DNA of 29,173 nt, from NCBI GenBank assembly GCA_025356695.1, contig JANXSE010000369.1, positions 1 through 29,173 of the forward strand. The letters are read 5' to 3'. The DNA is from Betaproteobacteria bacterium (GTDB lineage Bacteria > Pseudomonadota > Gammaproteobacteria > Burkholderiales > SG8-41). Both the position numbers and the translations under genes were made by a program. The notes beneath the pieces are model-generated. The model had not been told where the DNA came from, did no database searches, and worked only from the letters and a program-made list of their open reading frames with translations. Below, one piece after another: positions 8,545 to 16,258 of the stretch (the stretch's first letter is position 1; every line of letters begins with the position of its first letter).

Positions 8545-9741
8545 ATGAGCAAACAAGTACAGGACGCCTACATTGTTGCTGCCACGCGCTCACCGGTCGG
8601 CAAGGCGCCGCGCGGCATGTTCAAAAACGTGCGCCCCGACGATCTGCTAGCGCACGTGCTGAAGGCGGCGCTGGCGCAATGTCCGGGCATCGATCCGCAG
8701 GCGATCGACGATGTGATCGTCGGTTGCGCCATGCCCGAGGCCGAGCAGGGCATGAATGTCGCTCGCATCGCGCTGCTGCTGGCGGGATTGCCGGACACGG
8801 TGTCGGGCATGACGATCAACCGTTTTTGTTCGTCCGGTGTGCAGGCCGTGGCGCTGGCGGCCGATCGCATCCGCCTCGGCGAAGCCGATGTCATGATTGC
8901 CGCCGGCACCGAGAGCATGAGCATGCTGCCGATGGGCGGCAACAAGCCGTCGTTCAGCCCGGCCATTTTCAGCAACGACCATATCGCGATCGGTTATGGC
9001 ATGGGCATTACCGCTGAAAACGTCGCGAAGCAGTGGAGCATCAGCCGCGAGCAGCAGGATCTGTTCGCCGCCGAAAGCCACCGTCGCGCCCTGTTTGCCA
9101 CCGATCACGGCGAATTCAACAATGAAATCACGCCGTATGAAGTGGTCGAGCGCGTGCCGGATCTGGTCACGCGCGAGGTCGGCGAGAAGCGCCGCAACGC
9201 CACTGCCGACGAGGGGCCGCGGCGCGATACCTCGGTGGAAGGTCTCGCCAAACTCAAACCGGTGTTTGCCGCCAAGGGCTCGGTCACGGCGGGCAACAGT
9301 TCGCAAATGTCGGACGGCGCGGGTGCCGTGGTGTTGATGAGCGAGGTGGCGATGAAACGCTTCAATCTGAGCCCGCTGGGGCGGTTTCTCGGCTACGCGG
9401 TGGCCGGCGTGCCGCCGGAGATCATGGGAATCGGGCCGGTGAAGGCGATTCCGAAAGTTTTGCGCCAGACCGGCCTCAAAATCGAGGATCTGGACTGGAT
9501 CGAGCTGAATGAAGCGTTTGCCGCGCAGTCCCTGGCGGTGATCAAGGACCTCGGACTTGACGCAGCGAAAGTGAATCCGCTTGGCGGCGCCATCGCCCTG
9601 GGGCACCCTTTGGGTGCAACAGGCGCGGTGCGCACGGCCACCCTGCTGCATGGCATGCGCCGGCGCAAAGGGCGTTACGGCATGGTGACGATGTGCATAG
9701 GAACCGGTATGGGGGCTGCCGGCGTGTTCGAATCCCTGTAA
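8545..9741 (+). CDS. fadA: Acetyl-CoA C-acyltransferase (3-ketoacyl-CoA thiolase)
   Basis: A 398-residue thiolase that cleaves 3-ketoacyl-CoA with CoA to release acetyl-CoA and a shortened acyl-CoA, the last step of the cycle. The active-site residues are all present: Cys95 in NRFCSSG, His354 in GHPLGATGAVR, and Cys384 in CIGTGMGAAG. The length is normal. I chose the ATG at 8545 (MSKQVQDAYIVAATRSP) because a GGAG site at 8535-8538 precedes it; the GTG at 8533 would add four unconserved residues and leave no ribosome site. It follows the fused dehydrogenase/hydratase closely and should be cotranscribed with it. A biosynthetic acetoacetyl-CoA thiolase is less likely given the setting. Confidence 0.93.
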   Translation: MSKQVQDAYIVAATRSPVGKAPRGMFKNVRPDDLLAHVLKAALAQCPGIDPQAIDDVIVGCAMPEAEQGMNVARIALLLAGLPDTVSGMTINRFCSSGVQAVALAADRIRLGEADVMIAAGTESMSMLPMGGNKPSFSPAIFSNDHIAIGYGMGITAENVAKQWSISREQQDLFAAESHRRALFATDHGEFNNEITPYEVVERVPDLVTREVGEKRRNATADEGPRRDTSVEGLAKLKPVFAAKGSVTAGNSSQMSDGAGAVVLMSEVAMKRFNLSPLGRFLGYAVAGVPPEIMGIGPVKAIPKVLRQTGLKIEDLDWIELNEAFAAQSLAVIKDLGLDAAKVNPLGGAIALGHPLGATGAVRTATLLHGMRRRKGRYGMVTMCIGTGMGAAGVFESL

Positions 9742-9744
9742 AAT
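9739..9744 (+). promoter_or_regulatory. Candidate -10 box just upstream of the chalcone-isomerase-like gene
   Basis: TAAAAT overlaps the thiolase stop codon and ends seven bases before the ATG at 9752. If used, transcription would begin at or next to the start codon, giving a leaderless message. No Shine-Dalgarno site is visible in the ten bases between the genes. The -35 match is poor. Confidence 0.3.
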
Positions 9745-9751
9745 CCGCTAC

Positions 9752-10369
9752 ATGGATATCCAAAACGCATTTCGAAATCTGTCGATCGCGAGCTTGCCGG
9801 TGTTGCTGCTGGCAGCCGTGTTTGCTGTTGCGCCCGCCGTTGCGCTTGAACTCGAAGGCGTGAAGCTCGACGAAAAAATCGAATTGTCCAAAGGCGGGCC
9901 GACGCTGGTGCTGAACGGCGCCGGGGTGCGGCACAAACTGGCCTTCATCAAGGTCTATGTCGGCAGCCTTTACCTGCAGGAAAAGAAATCGGACAGCGAC
10001 GCGATCTTCGCCGACACCGGTGCCAAGCGCGTGACCATGCACATCCTTGCCAACGAAGTCACCGCGCAGGACCTGGTGTCGTCGGTGAACAACGCGCTGG
10101 CCGTCAACCTTTCACCGCACGAACTCGCGCTGGTCGAAAAACGCATCCGTGACCTCAACAATATGATGAGTTCGATCAAAACGCTGGGCAAAGGCGGCGC
10201 GGTGCAGCTCGATTATCTGCCGGACGTCGGCACGCGCATTACCGTCAACGGCGAAGAAAAAATCACCATTCCCGGCGCCGATTTTTTTGCCGCGCTGCTG
10301 CACATCTGGCTGGGCAACAAGCCGGTTGACGGGCGCCTGCGCGACGCCATGCTGGGAAAAAACCGCTGA
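9752..10369 (+). CDS. Exported chalcone isomerase-like protein
   Basis: A 205-residue protein with a signal peptide (hydrophobic core about 14-28, likely cleavage after A-V-A near 33). The mature part begins L-E-L-E-G-V-K-L-D and continues L-N-G-A-G-V-R-H-K-L-A-F-I-K-V-Y-V-G-S-L-Y, the typical opening of the bacterial chalcone-isomerase-like family. Members of this fold bind fatty acids or flavonoid-like ligands. The bacterial exported ones have no settled function and probably act in the periplasm. The gene starts ten bases after the thiolase stop without a visible ribosome site. Its link to a fatty-acid cluster fits lipid binding, but that is inference. It converges with ETF-QO. Confidence 0.8.
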   Translation: MDIQNAFRNLSIASLPVLLLAAVFAVAPAVALELEGVKLDEKIELSKGGPTLVLNGAGVRHKLAFIKVYVGSLYLQEKKSDSDAIFADTGAKRVTMHILANEVTAQDLVSSVNNALAVNLSPHELALVEKRIRDLNNMMSSIKTLGKGGAVQLDYLPDVGTRITVNGEEKITIPGADFFAALLHIWLGNKPVDGRLRDAMLGKNR

Positions 10370-10380
10370 GATTTGCGGGC

Positions 10381-10407
10381 GCGCCGGCAACCCCATCGTT
10401 GCCGCGC
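10381..10407. terminator. Inverted repeat between convergent genes, possible bidirectional terminator
   Basis: CGGCAAC (10385-10391) and GTTGCCG (10398-10404) form a seven-base stem with loop CCCATC. The stem can be extended by three pairs past a one-base bulge. It lies between the stop of the chalcone-isomerase-like gene and the stop of ETF-QO. There is no long T tract on either strand, so activity as a terminator is uncertain. Confidence 0.4.
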
Positions 10408-10417
10408 ACCCTCCGCA

Positions 10418-12067
10418 CTACATATTCGAGTAGTTCGGCCCGCCGCCGCCTTCCGGCGTTACCCACACGATGTTCTGTGTCGGGTCCTTGATATCGCAGG
10501 TCTTGCAGTGCACACAGTTCTGCGCGTTGATCTGCAGGCGCGGGCTGCTGCCGTCGTCGTTGCGCACGATTTCGTAAACGCCAGCCGGGCAGTAGCGCTG
10601 TTCCGGCGCATCGTACAACTCCAGATTCACATTCACCGGCACCGACGCGTCTTTCAGCGTGAGGTGTGCGGGCTGGTTTTCTTCGTGATTGGTACCCGAC
10701 AAAAATACTGACGACAGACGGTCGAAGGTCAGTGTGCCGTCGGCTTTCGGATAGGCGATCGGTTGTGCTTCGGTTTTGCGCACCAGCGTTTTGTTGTCGG
10801 CGTGATGGTGATGCAGCGTCCACGGCGCCTTGCCGCTGAACACCACCTGGTCGATGCCGACCATCAGCGTGCCGGTGTAGAGGCCCTTGGCCATCCACGG
10901 TTTGAAATTGCGCGCACGATGCAGCTCGTCGTAGAGCCAGCTTGAACGGAAGGCCTCGGGATAGCTCGCAAGTTCGTCGGCGCTGCGACTGGCTTTGAGC
11001 GCGTCGAAAGCGGACTCGGCGGCCATCATGCCCGACTTGATGGCGCAGTGACTGCCCTTGATGCGCGATGCATTGAGGAAACCGGCGTCGTCGCCGATCA
11101 GGCAGCCACCCGGGAAAACCAGTTTCGGAATCGATTGCAGGCCGCCGGCGGAAATCGCGCGCGCGCCGTACGAGATGCGTTTGCCGCCCTCGAGGAAACC
11201 GCGGATGTCGGGGTGGGTCTTGTAGCGCTGGAATTCTTCGAAGGGACTGAGGTAGGGGTTGGTGTAGGCGAGGCCGACCACATAACCGATCGCCACCAGG
11301 TTGTTTTCCATGTGGTAGAGAAACGAACCGCCGTAGGTCGAACTGTCGAGCGGCCAGCCCGCCGTGTGGATGACCAGGCCCGTCTGGTGCTTCTCGGGCT
11401 TGATCTCCCACAATTCCTTGAGCCCGATGCCGTAGAGCTGCGGATCGGCGCCGTCGCGTAATTTGAATTTTTCCTGCAACTGCTTGCCGAGATGGCCGCG
11501 GCAGCCTTCCGCAAAAAAAGTATATTTGGCATGCAGTTCCATGCCGGGCTGGTGTGCTTCGGTCGGCTTGCCGTCCTTGCCGATGCCCATGTCGCCGGTG
11601 GCCACACCCTTGACCGAACCGTCGTCGTTGTAGAGCACTTCAGCGGCGGCGAAGCCGGGAAATATTTCCACGCCGGCGGCTTCGGCCTGCTGGCCGAGCC
11701 AGCGCACGACGTTGCCGAGGCTGATGACGTAGTTGCCGTGGTTTTGAAAACACTTCGGCAGCATGAAGGTCGGAATACGGTACGACGACTTCTCGGTGAG
11801 GATCATGAAGCGGTCTTCACTCACGGGCGCATTGAGCGGGGCACCGAGTTCCTTCCAGTCCGGGATCAGCTCGTTGATCGCGCGCGGGTCCATCACCGCG
11901 CCCGAGAGGATGTGCGCGCCGACCTCGGAACCTTTTTCGATCACGCAGACGCTGACTTCATGGCCCTGCGCCACGGACAGTTGTTTGAGGCGGATTGCCG
12001 CGGCCAGTCCGGCCGGGCCGGCGCCCACCACTACGACGTCATATTCCATCGATTCACGTTCAGCCAC
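10418..12067 (-). CDS. Electron transfer flavoprotein-ubiquinone oxidoreductase (ETF-QO)
   Basis: A 549-residue membrane-associated FAD and iron-sulfur enzyme that takes electrons from reduced ETF and reduces ubiquinone. The FAD-binding motif [10 protein letters not shown] lies at 11-20. The C-terminal ferredoxin-like region carries the four cluster cysteines: Cys493 (YCPAG), then Cys518, Cys521 and Cys524 (NCVHCKTC). The length is normal. I chose the GTG at 12067 because AAGGAG lies six to seven bases upstream; the ATG six codons later is the alternative. The gene is last in the minus-strand squalene operon and converges with the beta-oxidation genes, whose acyl-CoA dehydrogenase would feed it. 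ETF subunit genes are not in this window. Confidence 0.95.
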   Translation of the reverse strand: MAERESMEYDVVVVGAGPAGLAAAIRLKQLSVAQGHEVSVCVIEKGSEVGAHILSGAVMDPRAINELIPDWKELGAPLNAPVSEDRFMILTEKSSYRIPTFMLPKCFQNHGNYVISLGNVVRWLGQQAEAAGVEIFPGFAAAEVLYNDDGSVKGVATGDMGIGKDGKPTEAHQPGMELHAKYTFFAEGCRGHLGKQLQEKFKLRDGADPQLYGIGLKELWEIKPEKHQTGLVIHTAGWPLDSSTYGGSFLYHMENNLVAIGYVVGLAYTNPYLSPFEEFQRYKTHPDIRGFLEGGKRISYGARAISAGGLQSIPKLVFPGGCLIGDDAGFLNASRIKGSHCAIKSGMMAAESAFDALKASRSADELASYPEAFRSSWLYDELHRARNFKPWMAKGLYTGTLMVGIDQVVFSGKAPWTLHHHHADNKTLVRKTEAQPIAYPKADGTLTFDRLSSVFLSGTNHEENQPAHLTLKDASVPVNVNLELYDAPEQRYCPAGVYEIVRNDDGSSPRLQINAQNCVHCKTCDIKDPTQNIVWVTPEGGGGPNYSNM

Positions 12068-12104
12068 CGCGCGCTCCTTCGTTCAATGTGTATGCCGAAC
12101 CCGC

Positions 12105-12110
12105 ATTATA
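12105..12110 (-). promoter_or_regulatory. Candidate -10 box for ETF-QO
   Basis: A perfect TATAAT on the minus strand lies in the 70-base gap between hpnE and ETF-QO, about 38 bases before the GTG start. No good -35 is seen. It could allow ETF-QO to be expressed apart from the squalene genes. Confidence 0.35.
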
Positions 12111-12137
12111 CCGTCGCGGCGGCGCCCGCCGGCACGC

Positions 12138-13439
12138 TCAGGCTTGGCCTGCAGCGATGTGTGCGGCGCAGGCGATGCCGCTACGCACCGCCGATTCGAT
12201 GGTCGCGGGGTAGTCGCTGGCGGTGTAATCGCCGGCCAGGTAAAAATTCTGCAGTGGCGTGATGTTCGGCGGGCGGCACAGATTGGGTGTGCAGGCGAAG
12301 GTGGCGCGTTTTTCGGCAATCACGCGCAGCCATTGCAAGGCGGGCAGGCCGCCGATGTGGCGGCTGATTTCAGCGTGGGCCAGCGCGCCGAGTTCGTCCT
12401 GTGACAGTTCCTGATGCGCACCCTCGGCCGAGATGACGGCACCGATCAGGCCCGTCTGTCCGCACAGCACGCCACGGTCGAACAGCCAGTGCAGCGGGCC
12501 GTCGGCGAAGCCCAGCATCGGCGCCGGCAAAGTCACCGGTGCAGCGTATTGCAACCATACCGAATAAATCGGTTGATATTGGAATTGCGCGATCATCGTC
12601 GCGATGTCAGACAACACCGGAATACCATCGAGGAATGCGCCGACCTGATGCGGTGGCAGGGCGCAGATGATGTGGCTGAACGATGTGCGATCGTTGCCGG
12701 TGGCAACTTCAAATGCGCTGCCGCTGGCCGAGAGGGCGGTGACGCGCGTGCCGAGTTCAACCTTGCCACCATGCTGTTGCACGTAGGCGGCGGCGGGTTC
12801 GGGAAACAGCGCGCTGAGATCGACGCGCGCGAGCAGCAGATCGCTGGCGGCACGCGAGGCGTTCATGGTGTCGCGCAGCACGTTGACGAAAATCTGCGCC
12901 GAGGCCATCGCGGGCGGCGTGTTCAATGCCGCCACGCAGAGCGGACGCCAGAACACGCGCTGCATGAATTCGCTCTGATGGTGTTGTGCGAGCAGTTGTT
13001 CGACGCTGCAGTCAACAGCGAGCCGGTAAGACTGGTGTTTGAGTGCGGCGAGAAAACGCACCATCTGCAGGCGCTCGCCGAAGCCGGCGCCGCGCGCGCA
13101 CAGCAGCGCGGCGAGCAGATGCAGCGGTGCCGGCAGACGCGGTGCCGTCAGCTCGAATTCGCCATGCATATGCCACGCCAGCGGAACGCGCAGCAGGGCA
13201 GTGTCGTATTGCGGATTGACCGAGCGAATGAGCCGCAGTGTTTCGCTGTAGGCGCCGCTCAGAATGTGCAGACCGTTGTCGAGCGCGGTGTCGCGGTGTT
13301 CGACGCGGCGCGCACGGCCGCCCGGTTGTTTGCCTGCTTCGAAAACGGTAACTGCGATATTCTGCGCGGCCAGTGTTGCCGCTGCCGCCATGCCGGCGTA
13401 ACCGCCGCCGATGACGGCGACTGTGGATGCGGTCGCCAT
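12138..13439 (-). CDS. hpnE: Hydroxysqualene dehydroxylase HpnE
   Basis: A 433-residue FAD-dependent amine-oxidase/phytoene-desaturase-like enzyme. It opens with the dinucleotide-binding motif VAVIGGGYAGMAAA (about 7-20), then an acidic cofactor residue in FEAGKQPGGRARR (34-46) and DNGLHILSGAY (54-64), features typical of HpnE. HpnE reduces hydroxysqualene to squalene, the third step of the three-enzyme bacterial route from farnesyl diphosphate. HpnC and HpnD lie in the same operon upstream, though two extra genes separate them from HpnE, where most genomes place hpnE next to hpnD. The start lies ten bases after the PrpF-like stop, suggesting coupling. The identity is strongly supported by context plus sequence. 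Confidence 0.9.
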   Translation of the reverse strand: MATASTVAVIGGGYAGMAAAATLAAQNIAVTVFEAGKQPGGRARRVEHRDTALDNGLHILSGAYSETLRLIRSVNPQYDTALLRVPLAWHMHGEFELTAPRLPAPLHLLAALLCARGAGFGERLQMVRFLAALKHQSYRLAVDCSVEQLLAQHHQSEFMQRVFWRPLCVAALNTPPAMASAQIFVNVLRDTMNASRAASDLLLARVDLSALFPEPAAAYVQQHGGKVELGTRVTALSASGSAFEVATGNDRTSFSHIICALPPHQVGAFLDGIPVLSDIATMIAQFQYQPIYSVWLQYAAPVTLPAPMLGFADGPLHWLFDRGVLCGQTGLIGAVISAEGAHQELSQDELGALAHAEISRHIGGLPALQWLRVIAEKRATFACTPNLCRPPNITPLQNFYLAGDYTASDYPATIESAVRSGIACAAHIAAGQA

Positions 13440-13449
13440 CGCAGCCGGC

Positions 13450-14550
13450 TCAGGCGGCGCGTGGCGCGCCGTTCCACACCGCCGACGGCACCAGCACCTG
13501 GCCCTCGAAAATGCGGCGCGCGGTGCGTACCAGCGCGGCGCGGCGCAGGTCCTGGCGGCCGCCAGTGAAGTCGGCGTCGAGGTCGATCAGAATCATCCCG
13601 GAGGGATGCTCGATTTTCACCATGCCCTGCGGCGCGGGTTTGAGCGGGGCGATGTCGGCGGCGATGGTGCCCGCAATCGCGCAGGCGGCGCTGATGCACA
13701 CCGTGCCGGTCACCGGATGCGACTTGTGGCAGGTTTCCGGCACGAAGTAGCGCGAGCTGATGGCGCCGCCCGCGCGCGGTGCTGCCAGCAGCGCGACCTT
13801 CGGCACGACATTTTTCGAGACGTCGCCCATGCCCATCAGCGCGCCGGCCTGGCGGCGGATGGCCTCCATGCGCTCAAGCAGCGCGCGGTCGGCGTCCAGC
13901 TCCGTCGCAGTTTCGTGGCCGCTCTTGCCGAGGTCGGCGGCGCGCATCATGACAATCGGCATGGCGATGTCGACGCAGCTCACCTCGACGCCATCGATGA
14001 CGTCGCGCGGCCGCCCGGTCGGCAGCATTTTGCCGGTGACGGAGCCGATCGCATCCTGAAAATTGATGCCGACCGGCGCGGCGGTGCCCGGCACGCCGTC
14101 GATCGCCGCGTCGCCTTCGTACTGCACGCGTCCGCCCGGCGTTTGCACGATGGCCTCGACCAGTGCTTCGGTGTTGACGCTGTAAATCCGCACGCGGGTT
14201 TCGTCGCCGGTTGCCGGCACAAGGCCGGCATCGATGGCGTAGGGGCCGACCGCGACCAGCATGTTGCCGCAGGTCGGTTTGGTGTCGACGAAATTTTTGT
14301 TGATCTGCACCTGTGCGAAGAAATAATCGACGTCGGCGTCGGCGCGCTGCGACTTGCTGATCATGGCGACCTTGCTGGTCACCGAATGCGAGCCGCCGAT
14401 GCCGTCGATCTGGATTTCATGCGGCGAACCCATCACCGCCAGCAGCACGGCGTCGCGCGTCGCCGGGTCAGCGGGGAGGTCGGCAGCAAGAAAGAACGGG
14501 CCGCGCGAAGTGCCGCCGCGCATGATGACGCAGGGAATCTTGGTTTGCAT
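13450..14550 (-). CDS. PrpF/GalD-family isomerase (4-oxalomesaconate tautomerase-like)
   Basis: A 366-residue protein of the PrpF family, which has a diaminopimelate-epimerase-like two-domain fold. The opening IPCVIMRGGTSRGPFF (5-20) and the K-P-T-C-G-N-M-L-V-A-V-G-P-Y-A-I segment with Cys94 are characteristic. Known members isomerise double bonds in small tricarboxylates: PrpF acts on 2-methylaconitate and GalD on 4-oxalomesaconate. The opening looks closer to GalD, but no gallate or methylcitrate genes are nearby, so the substrate is unknown. I chose the ATG at 14550 because GGGAG lies eight bases upstream; an upstream ATG at 14571 has no such site. The gene sits between an SDR and hpnE in the squalene operon, an unexpected place. 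Confidence 0.85.
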   Translation of the reverse strand: MQTKIPCVIMRGGTSRGPFFLAADLPADPATRDAVLLAVMGSPHEIQIDGIGGSHSVTSKVAMISKSQRADADVDYFFAQVQINKNFVDTKPTCGNMLVAVGPYAIDAGLVPATGDETRVRIYSVNTEALVEAIVQTPGGRVQYEGDAAIDGVPGTAAPVGINFQDAIGSVTGKMLPTGRPRDVIDGVEVSCVDIAMPIVMMRAADLGKSGHETATELDADRALLERMEAIRRQAGALMGMGDVSKNVVPKVALLAAPRAGGAISSRYFVPETCHKSHPVTGTVCISAACAIAGTIAADIAPLKPAPQGMVKIEHPSGMILIDLDADFTGGRQDLRRAALVRTARRIFEGQVLVPSAVWNGAPRAA

Positions 14551-14573
14551 GGTTTGTACTCCCGGAGGCATCG

Positions 14574-14579
14574 ATTATA
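14574..14579 (-). promoter_or_regulatory. Candidate -10 box for the PrpF-like gene
   Basis: A perfect TATAAT on the minus strand lies 23 bases before the PrpF-like start, in the 45-base gap after the SDR gene. The -35 region is weak (GTTTTA at 17-base spacing). It may be an internal promoter that separates the PrpF-like gene and hpnE from the genes upstream. Confidence 0.35.
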
Positions 14580-14595
14580 GCGAGACGCGAGCGCG

Positions 14596-15351
14596 CTAAA
14601 ACGCGTAGCGGCGCAGGCCGCCATCCACCGGCATGACGGTGCCGGTAATGTAGGCAGCCACCGGGGATGAGAGAAACACGGCCAGTGCAGCGAGTTCCTC
14701 CGGTTCGCCGTAACGGCCCACCGGGATTTCGCGCGCCGACTGCTCGGCGCGGAATTCCGGTTGGTACTTGCGGCGGATCTGTTCGCTCATGATGCGGCCG
14801 GGCGGAATCGAATTGACGGTGATACCGTGTTTGCCGACTTCACGCGAAAGCCCTTTGGCCCAGGCGTGTATCGCCGCCTTGGCCGATGTTGCAGTGAGCA
14901 GGCGTTCGGGTTCGGATTTGCCGCTGATGTTGATGATGCGGCCCCAGTTCTGCGCAATCATCTGCGGCAGAATCGCGTGCGTGAGCTGGCGCACGCGCAC
15001 GAAATTGAGCGTCATGCCGTGTTCCCAATCTGACTCCGGCGCGTCGAGCGGAATTGCCGGCTGGCTGCCGCCGGCGCTGTTGATCAGGATGCCGGTGCCG
15101 CCGAGCACGCGCCCGGCTTCTTCGGCGAGACGTTGCGGCGCGCCTTCCTCCATGATGTCGACGACGACGATGGCGGGTTCAATGCCGCCCGCTGCGGTAA
15201 TTTCTTTGGCGAGTTCTTCCAGGAGTTCGCGCCGGCGCGCCGCGATGCAGACGCGCACGCCTTCGGCAGCGAGACCTTTGGCGATGGCGCGGCCGATGCC
15301 CTGGCTGGCGCCGGTCACGAGTGCGGTTTTGTCTTTGAGTTGAAGGTCCAT
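14596..15351 (-). CDS. Short-chain dehydrogenase/reductase lacking the catalytic Tyr
   Basis: A 251-residue SDR resembling 3-oxoacyl-ACP reductases. The cofactor motif TGASQGIG (13-20) is intact. NSAG (91-94), Asn116 and Ser143 occupy the usual places, and the C-terminus has V-D-G-G near 242-245. The catalytic Y-x-x-x-K is not present: Lys158 is there in TATSAKAA, but the residue four before it is Ala154. I checked this against the bases. It may therefore bind NAD(P)H without normal dehydrogenase chemistry, or use another residue. The gene starts 42 bases after hpnD and is followed by a PrpF-like isomerase. The ribosome site is weak, and an AACTT-type short repeat lies just upstream. The substrate is unknown. 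Confidence 0.85.
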   Translation of the reverse strand: MDLQLKDKTALVTGASQGIGRAIAKGLAAEGVRVCIAARRRELLEELAKEITAAGGIEPAIVVVDIMEEGAPQRLAEEAGRVLGGTGILINSAGGSQPAIPLDAPESDWEHGMTLNFVRVRQLTHAILPQMIAQNWGRIINISGKSEPERLLTATSAKAAIHAWAKGLSREVGKHGITVNSIPPGRIMSEQIRRKYQPEFRAEQSAREIPVGRYGEPEELAALAVFLSSPVAAYITGTVMPVDGGLRRYAF

Positions 15352-15365
15352 GCGGTTCCGTCGGT

Positions 15366-15390
15366 GAAGTGAAGTTAAGTTAAGTTAAAG
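15366..15390 (+). repeat. Pentanucleotide tandem repeat between hpnD and the SDR gene
   Basis: Five five-base units can be read on the plus strand: GAAGT, GAAGT, TAAGT, TAAGT, TAAAG. They fill over half of the 42-base gap between hpnD and the SDR start and lie 15 bases upstream of that start codon. Confidence 0.7.
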
Positions 15391-15393
15391 CGT

Positions 15394-16227
15394 TCAGCCT
15401 TTGATCCAGGTGCGCCACGCAATCCACAATTTTCGCAGCGGTGTCAGTGACGTGCGCTGGTTCAATACCTGCATGCCGTCGGCGCGGATTTCGTCGAGCA
15501 GCGTGCGGTAGATAGCGGCCATGACGAGGCCCGGCCGCTGCGCGCGGCGGTCTTCCCGCGGCAGAAAGCCCATCGCATCGCGGTAATAGGCAAGCGCGCG
15601 CTCAACCTGAAAGGTCATCAGCTGCACGAAGGCCTCGCTGTGACGAGCGTGCATGATGTCCGCTGCGGTGACATTGAAGCGCGCGAGTTCATCGACCGGA
15701 ATATAAATGCGGTCGCGCCGCGCGTCTTCACCGACATCGCGGATGATGTTGGTGAGCTGGAAGGCCATGCCGAGGTTTTCGGCGTATTTGAGCGTGTCCG
15801 GGTTCGTGTAGCCGAAGATTTCTGCGGAGACGAGTCCGACGACGCCGGCGACGAGGTGGCAGTATTGTTTAAGGGCTACGAAATCGGCGTAGCGGTGCTG
15901 CGTGAGGTCCATCTCCATGCCGTCGATGATTTCCTGCAGGCGTTGCTGTTCGATTTTGAACGCAGGCAGCAATGCGGCCAGCGCCTGTGCCACGGGGTGC
16001 TTGGCCTTGCCCTCGTAAATCGCGGCGACTTCGATGCGCCACCACGCCAGTTTGGTGCGCGCGACGTTGATGTCAGTGCATTCATCGACCACATCATCGA
16101 CTTCGCGGCAGAAGGCGTAGAAGGCGGTGATGGCGCGGCGCCGCGGCAGCGGCAGGAACAGAAAGCTGTAATAAAAGCTTGAGCCGCTTTGCGAGGCTTT
16201 CTGCTGGCAGTATTCGTCAGGCGACAT
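15394..16227 (-). CDS. hpnD: Presqualene diphosphate synthase HpnD
   Basis: A 277-residue all-helical prenyl-transferase of the squalene/phytoene synthase family. It joins two farnesyl diphosphates into presqualene diphosphate. Both Mg-binding aspartate motifs are visible: DDVVD at 44-48 and DVGED at 164-168. The latter is followed by ARRDRIYIP, a typical trans-isoprenyl synthase signature. The start MSPDEYCQQKASQSGSSFYYSF (split here by position: 1-10 and 11-22) is usual for HpnD. The gene lies 31 bases after hpnC in the same direction. Phytoene synthase is the alternative, but HpnC and HpnE alongside make HpnD the clear choice. Confidence 0.93.
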   Translation of the reverse strand: MSPDEYCQQKASQSGSSFYYSFLFLPLPRRRAITAFYAFCREVDDVVDECTDINVARTKLAWWRIEVAAIYEGKAKHPVAQALAALLPAFKIEQQRLQEIIDGMEMDLTQHRYADFVALKQYCHLVAGVVGLVSAEIFGYTNPDTLKYAENLGMAFQLTNIIRDVGEDARRDRIYIPVDELARFNVTAADIMHARHSEAFVQLMTFQVERALAYYRDAMGFLPREDRRAQRPGLVMAAIYRTLLDEIRADGMQVLNQRTSLTPLRKLWIAWRTWIKG

Positions 16228-16258
16228 GCGTGACCCTGGTCCCGTATTGAGGTTTCGT

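Noticed and set aside
13411..14580. A 389-codon plus-strand open frame opposite the PrpF-like gene
   Set aside because: The minus strand carries a well-recognised PrpF-family protein with conserved motifs; the plus-strand frame has no recognisable features.
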